Below are positions 45,450-54,368 of a DNA stretch of 64,000 nt, in pieces. The stretch is from Yinghuangia seranimata (lineage in GTDB: Bacteria > Actinomycetota > Actinomycetes > Streptomycetales > Streptomycetaceae). The DNA is taken from positions 186,001 through 250,000 of the forward strand of contig NZ_JASAOI010000023.1 in the NCBI RefSeq assembly GCF_029953285.1. Direction: 5' to 3'. A program made the position numbers and the translations under genes. The notes under the pieces are model-generated. The model saw only the letters and a list, made by a program, of their open reading frames with translations, searched no databases and had not been told where the DNA came from. Each line of letters opens with the position of its first letter. The stretch's first letter is position 1.

Positions 45450-45593
45450 GCGCCGATTCGCACGCTCCCGCCGCATCCCCCGTACGGAGCAACCTCCCCG
45501 GTCACATCCGCGCCCCGGCATCCGTCTCATCAGGAAGGCATCCCGCCCCGCCCGCGGCACCACCGCGCGGCGCAGCGCAGACCGGAGTACGCG

Positions 45594-46268
45594 ATGAGAC
45601 TGACGATCCTGGCGGCCACCGGCGGCGTCGGCCGCCACGTCCTCGCCCAGGCGCTCGACGCCGGGCACACCGTCACCGCCGTGGTGCGCGACCCGTCCGC
45701 CGTCACGGACACCCGGGCCGCCACGGTCGCCGCCGACCTGGCGACGGTCCGACCCGCGGCCCTGGCCGGCGCCTTCGACGGAGCCGACGCCGTCCTGTCC
45801 GCGCTCGGCGCCCGCGGCGCCGACGACGCCCGGGCCGACGTCGTCCGCAACGGCACCCGCGCCGCCGTCGCGGCGATGCGGCAGGCCGGTGTCCGGCGGC
45901 TGGTCGCGGTCAGCGCGTCCCCGGTCGGGACGGTCGCCTCCCCGCAGCGCCCCAGCCCGCCCTCGCGCGACGCGGGCGACGGTTTCCTCGCGGGACGCGT
46001 CGGCTATCCGGTGCTCAAGGCGGTCATGCGCGACCGCTACGCCGACCTCGCGCGCATGGAGGACGAACTGCGCATGAGCGGCCTGGACTGGACCGCGCTG
46101 CGCGTCGTCCGCATGACCGACGCCCCGCTCACCGGCCGCTACCGCACCGAGGTCGGACGCAACGTCACCCGCGGCGGCGCGATCGGCCGCGCCGACGTGG
46201 CGCACTGCATGCTCGCCGTCCTCGAAGGGCCGGACATCTTCGCCGCCACCCTCGGCCTCGCCCGCTGA
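45594..46268 (+). CDS. NAD(P)-binding SDR-like (NmrA/YwnB type) protein
   Basis: 224 residues from MRLTILAATGGVGRHVLAQALDAGHTVTAVVR, an NADP-binding Rossmann with GATGGVG-like loop. The body has ADAVLSALGARGADDARADVVRNGTRAAVAAMRQAGVRRLVAVSAS and MEDELRMSGLDWTALRVVRMTDAPLTG, the pattern of NAD(P)-dependent oxidoreductases of the SDR_a5 type. Probably a reductase or redox sensor; substrate unknown. The leader contains a CTATATATAG palindrome. Confidence 0.82.
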   Translation: MRLTILAATGGVGRHVLAQALDAGHTVTAVVRDPSAVTDTRAATVAADLATVRPAALAGAFDGADAVLSALGARGADDARADVVRNGTRAAVAAMRQAGVRRLVAVSASPVGTVASPQRPSPPSRDAGDGFLAGRVGYPVLKAVMRDRYADLARMEDELRMSGLDWTALRVVRMTDAPLTGRYRTEVGRNVTRGGAIGRADVAHCMLAVLEGPDIFAATLGLAR

Positions 46269-46351
46269 CGCGCGGATATCCGCCCGGGCGCCGGACAGCC
46301 GCGGCGGAGCCGTCGACGGTGAAGCCGCCGGTCCTGTCTATGCTCGGGCCC

Positions 46352-46705
46352 ATGGCACTGGAATGGGAACAAATCATCGTCGACTCCGCCGACCCCGTCG
46401 CTCTCGGGCGCTGGTGGGCCGAAGCTCTCGGCTGGGTGGTGGTCGACGAAACCGAGGAGATCGTCGAGATCCGGCCCGAGCCGGACCGGATGCCGGGGCT
46501 CCTCTTCGTGCCTGTCCCCGAGGGCAAGGCGTCGAAGAACCGGCTCCACCCCGACTTCCGCCCCGACGACCAGGAGGCCGAGGTCGCCCGGCTGCTCTCC
46601 CTCGGTGCCCGGCGCGCCGACACCGTGCAGGGCGAGCAGCACTGGGTGACCCTCCTCGACCCGGAGGGCAACGAGTTCTGTGTCCTGGGTGAGCGGAAGA
46701 GCTGA
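46352..46705 (+). CDS. VOC-family protein (glyoxalase-like, 'Glyoxalase_6' type)
   Basis: 117 residues from MALEWEQIIVDSADPVALGRWWAEALGWVVVDE. The first module ends GLLFVPVPEGKASKNRLHPDFRP, and the second is EAEVARLLSLGARRADTVQGEQHWVTLLDPEGNEFCVL. DPEGNEFCVL is the common ending of this actinobacterial subfamily. A metal-dependent small-molecule role is likely. No ribosome site is obvious. Confidence 0.82.
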   Translation: MALEWEQIIVDSADPVALGRWWAEALGWVVVDETEEIVEIRPEPDRMPGLLFVPVPEGKASKNRLHPDFRPDDQEAEVARLLSLGARRADTVQGEQHWVTLLDPEGNEFCVLGERKS

Positions 46706-47010
46706 GCGACTCCCGAAGCTGCCGCCAAGCGACAGGCAGCGCTGGGCAGTCGGACCTGAGGCGCGGTTTGTCCGGTGAGTCGACGAACGCGTCATGAGCC
46801 CCGGACGGGTGTGCGAACAGGCTGAAGCGCTTGGGCTGATGGGCCGTGCCGATCATCTGTGCGGGGGCGCGATGTGCGGGCATGGGGCGGCGGCCGGCGG
46901 GGCCGGGGCGTCCTGGGGGTGCCGTAACGCCTCGGCCTGACCTCCGTTCGGGACTCCCGACCCGGGCTCCCCGACCGAGCGGCCGAGCGGCCGTTGCCCG
47001 TGCCCCGCTG
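46706..47010. other. 305-bp interval without supported gene
   Basis: Between the VOC gene and the carboxylesterase 3' end. A minus-strand open stretch from 46856 has no ribosome site and no family likeness. A weak hairpin GCTGCC/GGCAGC lies near 46719-46741. Confidence 0.4.
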
Positions 47011-48597
47011 CTACCGGCCGTCCTCCAGTCGCAGCGCGTCGAACGCGTGGTCGTCCCAGATGCGCAGCGACGCCTCGTCCGGGCGGGCCTCGGTGCGCGG
47101 CGGGGTGTCGAACACCTGGGCGGTTGCGGGGTCGAGGGTGGAGGCGGGGGTGAAGGCGGGCCAGCCGGGGTCGCCGTGTGTGGCGAAGGCCGTCCACGCG
47201 GCGCGCATCCCGGCGGAGACCTCCTCGGCGGCGGGGGAGGGGCCGTCGCCGATGAGGGCGGCGGTCAGGCCCGCGGCCAGGTTCCCGAACACCAGGGGCA
47301 CGTCCAGGCCGTGGCAGGCGCCGAACACGCCTCCGCCGCCCGGGGCCGGCCAGGCGAGCTCGTACAGGTGGACGCGTCCGCCGGCCGCCGCGTGCGCGTA
47401 GGCGAGGCGCAGGCTGGGCATGCGGAACAGCCAGTCGGAGTGCACGCGTTCGTACAGCTCCTCCGGGCCCGCGTCGGGGAAGGCCGCGCGGTAGCGGAGA
47501 GGGCCGTCGGGACCGGGGGCCAGGGCGTGCAGGGCGGTCGCGGCGAGGTCGTCGGTGACGCCGCCGATCAGGCCGTCGAGCACGGTGAACAGCCGCTGCT
47601 CGTCGCGCGTGTGGCCGACGAGCAGCGGGACGCCGTGGGCGGCGCCCTGCGCGGCGGCGTGCCACGGGGTGGCGGGCAGGACGTCGCCGTCGACGACCGG
47701 CGCGAACACGACCGACCGGTACGCGGCCGGCCCCCACCGGCCCGCGCGGCCCGGGGCCGCGTCCATGACGGCGTCGCCGGCCAGGGCGAGCAGGTCCGGG
47801 TCGACGCCCGCCAGGCCGGCGGCGGTCGCGGGCAGCCCCAGCTCGCCGGCGACGGCGGCGGCGATGTCGGCGGCCAGGTCGGGGGTGAAGAACGCGCCCG
47901 GCACGCTCTGCGCGACCGCCCGGCGGAACAGGCCTGCCGCGGACGGCATCGCGAGCAGCGCCGCGACCGAGCCCGCCCCGGCCGACTGGCCGAACACCGT
48001 GACCTGGTCCGGGTCGCCGCCGAACGCGGCGATGTTCTCCCGTACCCACGCGAGCGCGGCGACCTGGTCGAGCAGGCCCCGGTTCGCGGGCGCGCCGTCG
48101 AGGAACGCGAAGCCCTCGACGCCCACGCGGTAGTTGAACGTCACCACGACCACGCCGCCGTCGTGGGCGAGGCGGGCGCCGTCGTACTCGGGCAGCCCGG
48201 ACGCGCCGACGCAGTACGCGCCGCCGTGCACCCACACCATGACGGGCAGGCCGGCGCCCGGGTGGGGGGCGGGGGACCAGACGTTGAGGGTGAGCCAGCC
48301 CGCGCCGTCCGGGTCGGCGGCGCCGTGTTGCGCGAGCCGGTCCATCCCGAACGCGGCTGCCTGGGGCGGCGGCGGGCCGAATGCGAGGGCGGGGCGCACC
48401 CCGTCCCACGCCGCGGCGGGCTCGGGTGCGGCGAACCGCAGCGCGCCGACGGGGGGCGCGGCGAACGGGACACCGCGGAACACGGCCACGCCGTCGCGTG
48501 TGGCGCCGCGTACGACACCCGACCGGGTGCGGCACAGCGGTTCGCCGCCGGGACCTGAGGAGTCGGCGGCGGGCGGATCGGGGGCGGTGCTCGTCAT
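47011..48597 (-). CDS. type-B carboxylesterase
   Basis: 528 residues from MTSTAPDPPAADSSG, with GGGAGG before. The nucleophile elbow is GQSAGAGS in VTVFGQSAGAGSVAALLAMPSA (about 205-212); the oxyanion region is MVWVHGGAYCVGAS; and the catalytic His is in FGACHGLDVPLVFGN. LLVGHTRDEQRLF contains the acid. This is the full length of the carboxylesterase/para-nitrobenzyl esterase family. It hydrolyses esters of small acids; it has no signal peptide. Confidence 0.9.
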   Translation of the reverse strand: MTSTAPDPPAADSSGPGGEPLCRTRSGVVRGATRDGVAVFRGVPFAAPPVGALRFAAPEPAAAWDGVRPALAFGPPPPQAAAFGMDRLAQHGAADPDGAGWLTLNVWSPAPHPGAGLPVMVWVHGGAYCVGASGLPEYDGARLAHDGGVVVVTFNYRVGVEGFAFLDGAPANRGLLDQVAALAWVRENIAAFGGDPDQVTVFGQSAGAGSVAALLAMPSAAGLFRRAVAQSVPGAFFTPDLAADIAAAVAGELGLPATAAGLAGVDPDLLALAGDAVMDAAPGRAGRWGPAAYRSVVFAPVVDGDVLPATPWHAAAQGAAHGVPLLVGHTRDEQRLFTVLDGLIGGVTDDLAATALHALAPGPDGPLRYRAAFPDAGPEELYERVHSDWLFRMPSLRLAYAHAAAGGRVHLYELAWPAPGGGGVFGACHGLDVPLVFGNLAAGLTAALIGDGPSPAAEEVSAGMRAAWTAFATHGDPGWPAFTPASTLDPATAQVFDTPPRTEARPDEASLRIWDDHAFDALRLEDGR

Positions 48598-48775
48598 CTC
48601 GGTTCGCCTCCCGGGCGTTTCGCCCGGCACGGGACGCGGGCGGCCACTCGCGATCCTCCCTCCGGGAGCGGGCGCGGCGCCAACCGTTTTGCCGACCGCG
48701 CCTCGGGGGCGCGCCGCAAGGCCTGCGCACGAGCCCTTTGCGGGAACACGCTTGTCGTGGTTGTCCGGCCGTACG

Positions 48776-49190
48776 GGCCTGGTCGTCGCGACGTGTCTGT
48801 CGAAGACCCCGTAGGAACGCCTCACGCGGGACGAGCTCCTGGCCGCGCTCACGGTCACGCTCGACCACGGCGCAGGTCCGGGGTCGTGGCTGCCCGCGGA
48901 CGTCGCGCAGACGATCGTCGCGCGCGGCCGCGCCTGGCAGCCGCCGCTCGGTACGAACGTCCCACCGGTTCCCGCCGGCCCTCCCGCGCGCCCTGGCGCG
49001 ACCGTCACGGCGGCGGCCGGTGCGGGCGGGGTGGTGCATTGCGGCGGCGACTCTCAGCGGGGCGCCGCACCAGGGGAACCTGCCGCCGATCCCGCCGCCG
49101 CCCGGGTCCGGGCTCGGAACGCCGCCCGTACCTTCGCCCGTGCCGGGGCCGCGGCAGGGGCGTCGCGCGGCGGTGGGGCGACCGGACAGC
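48776..49190 (+). pseudogene. dead fragment of the FKBP-kinase gene
   Basis: Read on the plus strand it matches residues about 241-370 of the kinase at 19503-21230: VVATCLSKTP, then a TAG stop (48812-48814) where the intact copy has Gln, then ERLTRDELLAALTVTLDHGAGPGSWLPADVAQTIVARGRAW. Further on a frameshift near 49040 restores ATLSGAPHQGNLPPIPPPPGSG, as in the intact linker. Both ends break off abruptly. No start, kinase core or FKBP part is present. Confidence 0.85.
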
Positions 49191-49330
49191 TCATGCCGCG
49201 GCACTTTCGCGTCGCCCGCGCGGTTGGCGAATCCCCGGCCGTCTTCGCCGGATGCGGCGGACCGGGTTGGCGGGCAGTGGCGCGGACGCGGGTTGCGGGT
49301 CGGCTCGTTCACGACACCCCTGGAGACGGC

Positions 49331-49363
49331 GGGGCCCGGCACGTGTGCGTCGTGCCGGGCCCC
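49331..49363. terminator. 13-bp perfect stem after the cupin gene
   Basis: GGGGCCCGGCACG (49331-49343) pairs perfectly with CGTGCCGGGCCCC (49351-49363) around a 7-nt loop. It lies 13 bases past the cupin stop on the minus strand. Confidence 0.75.
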
Positions 49364-49375
49364 GGGGGTGGCGGG

Positions 49376-49795
49376 TCAGGGCGTGTAGGGCTCGACCAGG
49401 GATCCGGCGGTCAGGGTGACGGCCAACAGGTCGCTGGGTTCGTCGAGTTCGAAGCGGTGCCAGCGGCCGCGGGGGATGACGACGGCGGTGCCGGGCCGCA
49501 TGACGGTCGTCTCGACGGGGCCGCCGGGCGCGGCGGGGCGCAGTTGGAGGCGGAGGCGCCCGGTGAGGCAGCAGACGGCTTCGTCGGCGTCGGGGTGGAT
49601 CTCCCAGCGGTCGGCGTGTGCGTCCTCGTCGGTGGTGAGGCGGAACGCGGCGAGCTGCCAGGTGTCGACGTCCATGCGCATGCCGGTGTGGTCGGTGTGG
49701 ATGGCGCCGTCGGCGTGGATGCGCAGGGCGGCGGTGAACAGGTCGACGGCCGGGGCGGGTTCGGGCGCGCGCGGGGTGAGGGGCGGGGTGGTCAT
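49376..49795 (-). CDS. cupin-domain protein
   Basis: 139 residues from ATG 49795. The cupin motifs are RWEIHPDADEAVCCLTGRLRLQL (motif 1, with His and Glu-type residues) and RPGTAVVIPRGRWHRFELDEP (motif 2, His). The first 60 residues form the entry strands. The ATG overlaps the stop of the MFS gene by 4 nt (ATGA), so they are translated together. It probably binds or modifies the substrate handled by the transporter. Confidence 0.82.
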   Translation of the reverse strand: MTTPPLTPRAPEPAPAVDLFTAALRIHADGAIHTDHTGMRMDVDTWQLAAFRLTTDEDAHADRWEIHPDADEAVCCLTGRLRLQLRPAAPGGPVETTVMRPGTAVVIPRGRWHRFELDEPSDLLAVTLTAGSLVEPYTP

Positions 49796-51324
49796 GTGGG
49801 GGTTCCTTCCAGGCGGGGCTCGGTCGGCGCGGGGGCTGCGGCGGGGACGGGGACGGGGAGGGTGGTGCCGCGGCGGGGCAGCAGGGCGGCGGCGACTGCG
49901 GCGAGGGCGAACAGTCCGGCGGTGGCGGTGAGGGCGAGGGCGTAGCCGTCGTTGAGGGCGGCCGGGCCGGTGGCGGTTCCGGTGCGGTGGGCGGCGAGGG
50001 TGGCGAGGGCGGCGACGCCGACGCTGCCGCCGAGTTGGCGGGAGCTGTTGACGAGTCCGGCGGCCGTGCCGGCCTCGTGGCGGGCGATGCCGGTGGTCGC
50101 GGCGGCCGCGACCGGGGCGAGGACGAGGCCGGCGCCGACGCTGGTGAGCAGCGACGGTCCGAGGACGTCGGTGAGGAAGCCGCCGTCGGGGCTGATGCGT
50201 GCGAACCACGCCAGTCCGGCGGCGCCGAGCAGTCCGCCGGGGACGAGGGACGCGCGGGGGCCGCGTGCGGCGGTGATGCGGGTGGCGGCGAGGGTGCCGG
50301 CGACGAGCCCGGCGGAGAAGGGCAGGAACGCGGCGCCGGTCGCGGCGGCGCCCATGCCGAGGACCTGCTGCATGTAGAGGGAGACGAAGTAGAACGCGGC
50401 GAACTGGCCGGCGGCGGCGAGGAAGACGAGGGCGTTCGCGCCGGCGACCCAGCGGCTGCGCAGCAGACCGAGGCGCAGGAGTGGTGCGGGGGATCGGCTC
50501 TCGGTGACGAGGAACGCGGCGAGCAGGACCGCGGCTGTGGCGAGGGTTGCGCCGGTGGTGGGGGACGTCCAGCCGAGGGTGTCGGCGCGGACGATGCCGA
50601 GGACGAGCAGGCCGACGGCGGCGGTGGACAGGATCGCGCCGGGGATGTCGAGGCGTGCGCGGGCGGCCGGTTCGGTGGTGGGCGGCGCGGCGGGTGCCTG
50701 CCCTCGGGTGCGCGCTGCGGGGGCCTGTTCGGGTGCGCGGGGCGCGGGTGCGGGTGTGTGTGCCGGTGTGGCGGCGGCGAGGGTGAGTGCGGCGGCGACG
50801 ATCGGCAGGTTGACGAGCATGACCCAGCGCCAGCCGGCGTATTGGGTGAGGAGTCCCCCGGCGAGGACGCCGAGGGAGCCGCCGGCGGCGTTGACGGCGG
50901 ACCACACGCCGAGGGCGCGGACGCGGGCGGGGCCTTCGGTGAAGGTGGTGGTGAGCAGGGCGAGGGCGGCGGGTGCCGCGGCGGCGGCGCCGAGGCCTTG
51001 TCCGGCGCGGGCGGCGACGAGCTGGGCGGGGGTCTGGGCGAGGCCTCCGGCGAGGGAGCACAGGCCGAACAGGGTGAGGCCGGCGAGGAGGAGGCGGCGG
51101 GGTCCGTACAGGTCGCAGGCGCGTCCGCCGAGGAGGAGGAAGCCGCCGAAGGTGAGGACGTAGATGTGGACGACCCAGGACAGGTCGAGGGGTGCGAAGC
51201 CGAGGGCGGTGCGGATGTCGGGGAGGGCGACGTTGACGACGGCCATGTCCAGGGCGACGACGAACTGGGCGACGGAGGCGGTCGCGAGGACGGCGCGGGG
51301 CCGCCCCCGCATGTTTTTATACAT
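49792..51324 (-). CDS. MFS drug/multidrug exporter, DHA2 (14-TM) family
   Basis: 510 residues from ATG 51324 (ATG 51312 is an alternative). LATASVAQFVVALDMAVVNVALPDIRTALGF is the family first helix; motif C is in WSAVNAAGGSLGVLAGGLL. About fourteen helices are visible, with a Pro/Ala-rich central loop (about 185-225) and a variable C-terminus. It probably exports an antibiotic-like compound. It diverges from a TetR gene; the dyad CATGT-N6-ACATG overlaps its start. Confidence 0.88.
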   Translation of the reverse strand: MYKNMRGRPRAVLATASVAQFVVALDMAVVNVALPDIRTALGFAPLDLSWVVHIYVLTFGGFLLLGGRACDLYGPRRLLLAGLTLFGLCSLAGGLAQTPAQLVAARAGQGLGAAAAAPAALALLTTTFTEGPARVRALGVWSAVNAAGGSLGVLAGGLLTQYAGWRWVMLVNLPIVAAALTLAAATPAHTPAPAPRAPEQAPAARTRGQAPAAPPTTEPAARARLDIPGAILSTAAVGLLVLGIVRADTLGWTSPTTGATLATAAVLLAAFLVTESRSPAPLLRLGLLRSRWVAGANALVFLAAAGQFAAFYFVSLYMQQVLGMGAAATGAAFLPFSAGLVAGTLAATRITAARGPRASLVPGGLLGAAGLAWFARISPDGGFLTDVLGPSLLTSVGAGLVLAPVAAAATTGIARHEAGTAAGLVNSSRQLGGSVGVAALATLAAHRTGTATGPAALNDGYALALTATAGLFALAAVAAALLPRRGTTLPVPVPAAAPAPTEPRLEGTPT

Positions 51325-51325
51325 G
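51310..51325. promoter_or_regulatory. dyad overlapping the MFS start codon
   Basis: CATGT (51310-51314) and ACATG (51321-51325) are inverted around TTTTAT. In this GC-rich setting it is a striking AT-rich island, and the adjacent divergent TetR regulator could bind here. Confidence 0.45.
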
Positions 51326-51402
51326 TAAGAAAACTAGCGGCGGGGCGGCGCGCTGTCGACCGGGAAACCGGTCCGCGCACCCCGCTGCGGAATGATGGGC
51401 CC

Positions 51403-52182
51403 ATGCCGCACGCCTCCGCCCCGCAGCACGACGCCCCGCGCGACAGCCCCGACACGACTCCCGACGCCGCTGCCGGCACACCCCCTGCGAAGGCCCGGGG
51501 CAAGGCCGGAGAGAAGAGTCCGCGCTCAACCGCGCGCAAGGCCGTCGGCCGCCCGCCCCGCATCTCCCGCGACGACGTCGTCCGCGCGGCCCGGCGGATC
51601 GTGGACGACGCGGGCGTCGACGCGCTCACCATGCGCCGCCTCGCGACCGACCTGGGCACCACGCCCATGGCGCTGTACCACCACGTGCGCGACAAGGAGG
51701 AGTTGCTCGTCCTGCTCCTGGACGACTACGCCGCCGGCGCGCTGCGGCCGACCGGCCTGCCCGACGACCCGGTCGAGCGCGTTCTCGCCGCGGCCGCGGC
51801 CATCCACGACGCGCTCGCCGCCCGCCCCTGGATCGCGCAGGTCCTCACCGCCGACGACCTCATGGCGGCGTCCGCGCTCTGGTACGTCGAACAGGTCGTC
51901 GACGGGCTCACCGCCGCGGGCCTGTCCCCCGCGCAGGCCGTCCACGGCTACCGCGCGATCTGGTACTACACCGCGGGCGAGATCCTCGTCCGCGCCACCG
52001 CGGCCCGCCGCCGCGCCGCGGACGACCGCCCCACCTACCGCGAACACGTCTTCGCCGGCCTCGACCCGGCCGAACTCCCGCGCCTGTCCGGCGTCGCCGC
52101 CGACTGGGCGGAGCTCACCGCGCAGGACACCTACCGCGACGGACTGCGCGCACTCGTCACGGGACTCGTCGCGGGCCGGTGA
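51403..52182 (+). CDS. TetR-family transcriptional regulator
   Basis: 259 residues from MPHASAPQHDAPRDSP. The disordered first 50 residues lead to KAVGRPPRISRDDVVRAARRIVDDAGVDALTMRRLATDLGTTPMALYHHVRDKEELL (about 48-110), a full TetR DNA-binding domain, followed by a TetR_C_1-type ligand domain. It diverges from the MFS-cupin operon and probably represses it until the exported compound binds. Confidence 0.9.
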   Translation: MPHASAPQHDAPRDSPDTTPDAAAGTPPAKARGKAGEKSPRSTARKAVGRPPRISRDDVVRAARRIVDDAGVDALTMRRLATDLGTTPMALYHHVRDKEELLVLLLDDYAAGALRPTGLPDDPVERVLAAAAAIHDALAARPWIAQVLTADDLMAASALWYVEQVVDGLTAAGLSPAQAVHGYRAIWYYTAGEILVRATAARRRAADDRPTYREHVFAGLDPAELPRLSGVAADWAELTAQDTYRDGLRALVTGLVAGR

Positions 52183-52266
52183 CGGCCGGGGTCCGGCGGG
52201 ACGGCGGGACGGCGGCGGCGCAGCCGCGGTCGGGCGGCGGCCGCCGACAGGTCGACGTCAGCAGGC

Positions 52267-52296
52267 GGACGTCAGCGGACGTCAGCGGACGTCAGT
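52267..52296. repeat. three tandem 10-bp units at the GNAT 3' end
   Basis: GGACGTCAGC repeats at 52267, 52277 and (with its last base changed) 52287; a related unit lies just before. The array covers the GNAT stop codon at 52292-52294. Confidence 0.7.
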
Positions 52297-52816
52297 CCGC
52301 CGCCGGGTTGAGCACCTGGTACATCACGAAGTCCTGCCAGCGCCCGGCGATCCGGAGGTACTGCGGCGCCAGGCCGAAGCGCGTGAAGCCGTTGCGTTCC
52401 AGCACCCGCTGCGACCCGGCGTTGTGCGTCAGCGTCTCCGCCTGCACCCGGTGCAGCCGCAGGTCGTCGAACGCGACGCGCAGCGTCTCGCGGACCGCGG
52501 CGCTCGCGAGGCCGCGGCCGTTGGCGTGCTCGCTCACCCAGTAGCCCATGGCGCCGGACTGGAGCGCCCCGCGCACGATGCCGTTCAGCGTTATCCGGCC
52601 GACCATGTCCCCGGCCGCGTCCAGGATGACGCGGGCGTGCAGCCTGCCCGCGGCCTGGTCGTCCAGCGTGTCGCGGACGAGCGCGAGCTGCGCGTCGCGG
52701 GTGTAGTAGTCGTCGGTGCGCAGCGGGTCCCACGGCGCGAGGAACTCCCGGTTGCGGACGACCAGGTCGGTCAGCACCGGTACGTCGTCTATGGTCAGCG
52801 GGCGCGTCGCATGCAC
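52292..52816 (-). CDS. GNAT acetyltransferase (RimJ/RimL-like)
   Basis: 174 residues from GTG 52816. LTIDDVPVLTDLVVRNREFLAPWDP starts the domain, and MGYWVSEHANGRGLASAAVRETLRVAFDDLRLHRVQAETLTHNAGSQRVLERNGFTRFG carries the acetyl-CoA loop (HANGRGLA) and the HNxxS element typical of ribosomal-protein-acetyltransferase-like GNATs. Its 3' end is overlapped by a tandem repeat. Confidence 0.88.
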   Translation of the reverse strand: MHATRPLTIDDVPVLTDLVVRNREFLAPWDPLRTDDYYTRDAQLALVRDTLDDQAAGRLHARVILDAAGDMVGRITLNGIVRGALQSGAMGYWVSEHANGRGLASAAVRETLRVAFDDLRLHRVQAETLTHNAGSQRVLERNGFTRFGLAPQYLRIAGRWQDFVMYQVLNPAAD

Positions 52817-52875
52817 GCGCCGAGCATGCCACCGGGCCCGGCGCCCCGGCCCCGGGCGGGGCGCCGGGCGCCGTG

Positions 52876-53631
52876 TCAAGACCGCTTCGCGCGCTCCTTG
52901 TCCGGGCCCGCGGCCGCCTTGTCCGGCCCCGTGCCTGTCCCGGTGCCCGCCTCGGTGGCCGTGTCGGCGCCCGTCCCGCTGCCGGCCTTGGTGTCCGTCC
53001 CGGCCGTGGCGCAGGCTGCCGCCCGGTCGGCCTCCCGCGCCGCCGCGCTCGCCGCCCATTCCCGTCCGACGGCGCGCAGCAGTGCCGGGTAGACGCCGAC
53101 GTAGCGGAACGGCTTGATGCCGAGCATGTACGCCTTGCCGAGGACGCCGTTGGGTTTGACGAGGACGGCCATCTGGCCGCGGTAGCCGCCGGGTTGCGTC
53201 GGGTCGGGGACCCAGCCAATGTGCATGATGCCGTGCACGGTGCGGTTGGCGAGCTCGGCGGCGTACTCGTCGTGGAGCTGGTAGACGGCGCGCATGGGCA
53301 CGGACTCGGGGTCGGGGCCGCGGGGCGCGTCGCGCAGGTCGTCGGGGAGCCGGTCGCGGAGTGTGGGGACGCGGGTGCCGAGGCCGGCGTCGGGCTTGTC
53401 CCAGCCGAGCAGTGCGCCGAGCTTCCAGCGGATCGCGAACAGTGCGCGGTAGACGGGGGAGCCGATGCTGGTCTTGTCGTTCTGGCCTTCCGCGAACTGG
53501 CGGACGAGGTAGGCCAGGTCGTCGGGGCCGCCGGGGGTGGGCAGGGCCCACACGTCCTCGAGCTGGAAGTCTCCGGCGATCTCGTGGATGCGCCAGGGGC
53601 GGTCGGTGTGGGCGGTCCTGGGGAGTCGCAT
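52876..53631 (-). CDS. DUF2867-family protein
   Basis: 251 residues from MRLPRTAHTDRPWRIHEIAGDFQLEDVW. The body contains DKTSIGSPVYRALFAIRWKLGALLGWDK and VYQLHDEYAAELANRTVHGIMHIGWV, with YVGVYPALLRAVGREW near the end; this order is that of DUF2867. The C-terminal 40 residues are low-complexity (Gly/Thr/Ala). The family has no proven activity. It diverges from a TetR gene with two matching operators between. Confidence 0.75.
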   Translation of the reverse strand: MRLPRTAHTDRPWRIHEIAGDFQLEDVWALPTPGGPDDLAYLVRQFAEGQNDKTSIGSPVYRALFAIRWKLGALLGWDKPDAGLGTRVPTLRDRLPDDLRDAPRGPDPESVPMRAVYQLHDEYAAELANRTVHGIMHIGWVPDPTQPGGYRGQMAVLVKPNGVLGKAYMLGIKPFRYVGVYPALLRAVGREWAASAAAREADRAAACATAGTDTKAGSGTGADTATEAGTGTGTGPDKAAAGPDKERAKRS

Positions 53632-53663
53632 GCCGAGCTCCTGTCCGTGCGGTGCGCACGATC

Positions 53664-53712
53664 TATACGATGCCGTATAACAACGCCGGACTCATTTATA
53701 CGCCACCGTATA
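53664..53712. promoter_or_regulatory. two copies of operator TATACG-N4-CGTATA
   Basis: Sites at 53664-53679 (spacer ATGC) and 53697-53712 (spacer CCAC) have identical, perfectly inverted 6-bp arms and centres 33 bp apart. They lie between the DUF2867 gene and the divergent TetR gene, the place expected for that regulator. Confidence 0.85.
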
Positions 53713-53737
53713 CACGCGGGGCGGGAGGGGTGCCGCC

Positions 53738-54301
53738 ATGGCCAACGCCCGTACGCCGCGCGGCGCCTGGATCGAGGAGGGGCTGCGCGCCCTGTCCGCC
53801 GGCGGGCCCGAGGCCGTCCGCGTCGAGACGCTCGCCCAGTCCCTCGGCGTCACCAAGGGCGGCTTCTACGGCTACTTCCGCAACCGCGACGCGCTCCTGG
53901 AGGAACTCCTCGACACGTGGGAGCGCGCCGTCACCCAGGACGTCATCGACCGCGTCGAGGCCGCCGGCGGCGACGCCCGCGAGAAGCTCGGGCTGCTGTT
54001 CGCCATCGCCGGCTCCACCGCCGACGAACCGCTGACCAACACCACCGCCGAACTCGCCGTCCGCGACTGGGCGCGCCGCGACCCCGCCGTCGCCGAACGG
54101 CTCCGCCGCGTCGACAACCGGCGCATGGAGTACATGCGGGTCCTCTTCGGGGCGCTGTGCCCCGACGACGAGGACGAGGTCGAGGCGCGCTGCCTGATCG
54201 CGTTCTCGCTGCGTATCGGCGTCCACTTCATCGCCGCCGACCACGGGCCGCACAGCCGCTCCGACGTCATCGGGCTGATCCGCAAGCGGCTGCTGGCCTG
54301 A
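53738..54301 (+). CDS. TetR-family transcriptional regulator
   Basis: 187 residues from MANARTPRGAWIEEGLRALSAGGPEAVRVETLAQSLGVTKGGFYGYFRNRDALLEELLDTW, an N-terminal TetR domain. The C-terminal helical ligand domain includes RRVDNRRMEYMRVLFGALC. It diverges from the DUF2867 gene, and two copies of TATACG-N4-CGTATA lie in the 106-bp spacer. Confidence 0.9.
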   Translation: MANARTPRGAWIEEGLRALSAGGPEAVRVETLAQSLGVTKGGFYGYFRNRDALLEELLDTWERAVTQDVIDRVEAAGGDAREKLGLLFAIAGSTADEPLTNTTAELAVRDWARRDPAVAERLRRVDNRRMEYMRVLFGALCPDDEDEVEARCLIAFSLRIGVHFIAADHGPHSRSDVIGLIRKRLLA

Positions 54302-54368
54302 CCGGACGTTCGCGTACGCGGGCGCAAACCGTTGGCGGAGGCCGCCCGAGGCGTGTCAGCATCCCGGC

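Noticed and set aside
46374-46883. A minus-strand frame in the VOC/carboxylesterase gap (starting MIGTAHQPKRFSLF)
   Set aside because: It has no ribosome site, runs antisense through the VOC gene and matches no family I know. The third-position pattern is only partly convincing.
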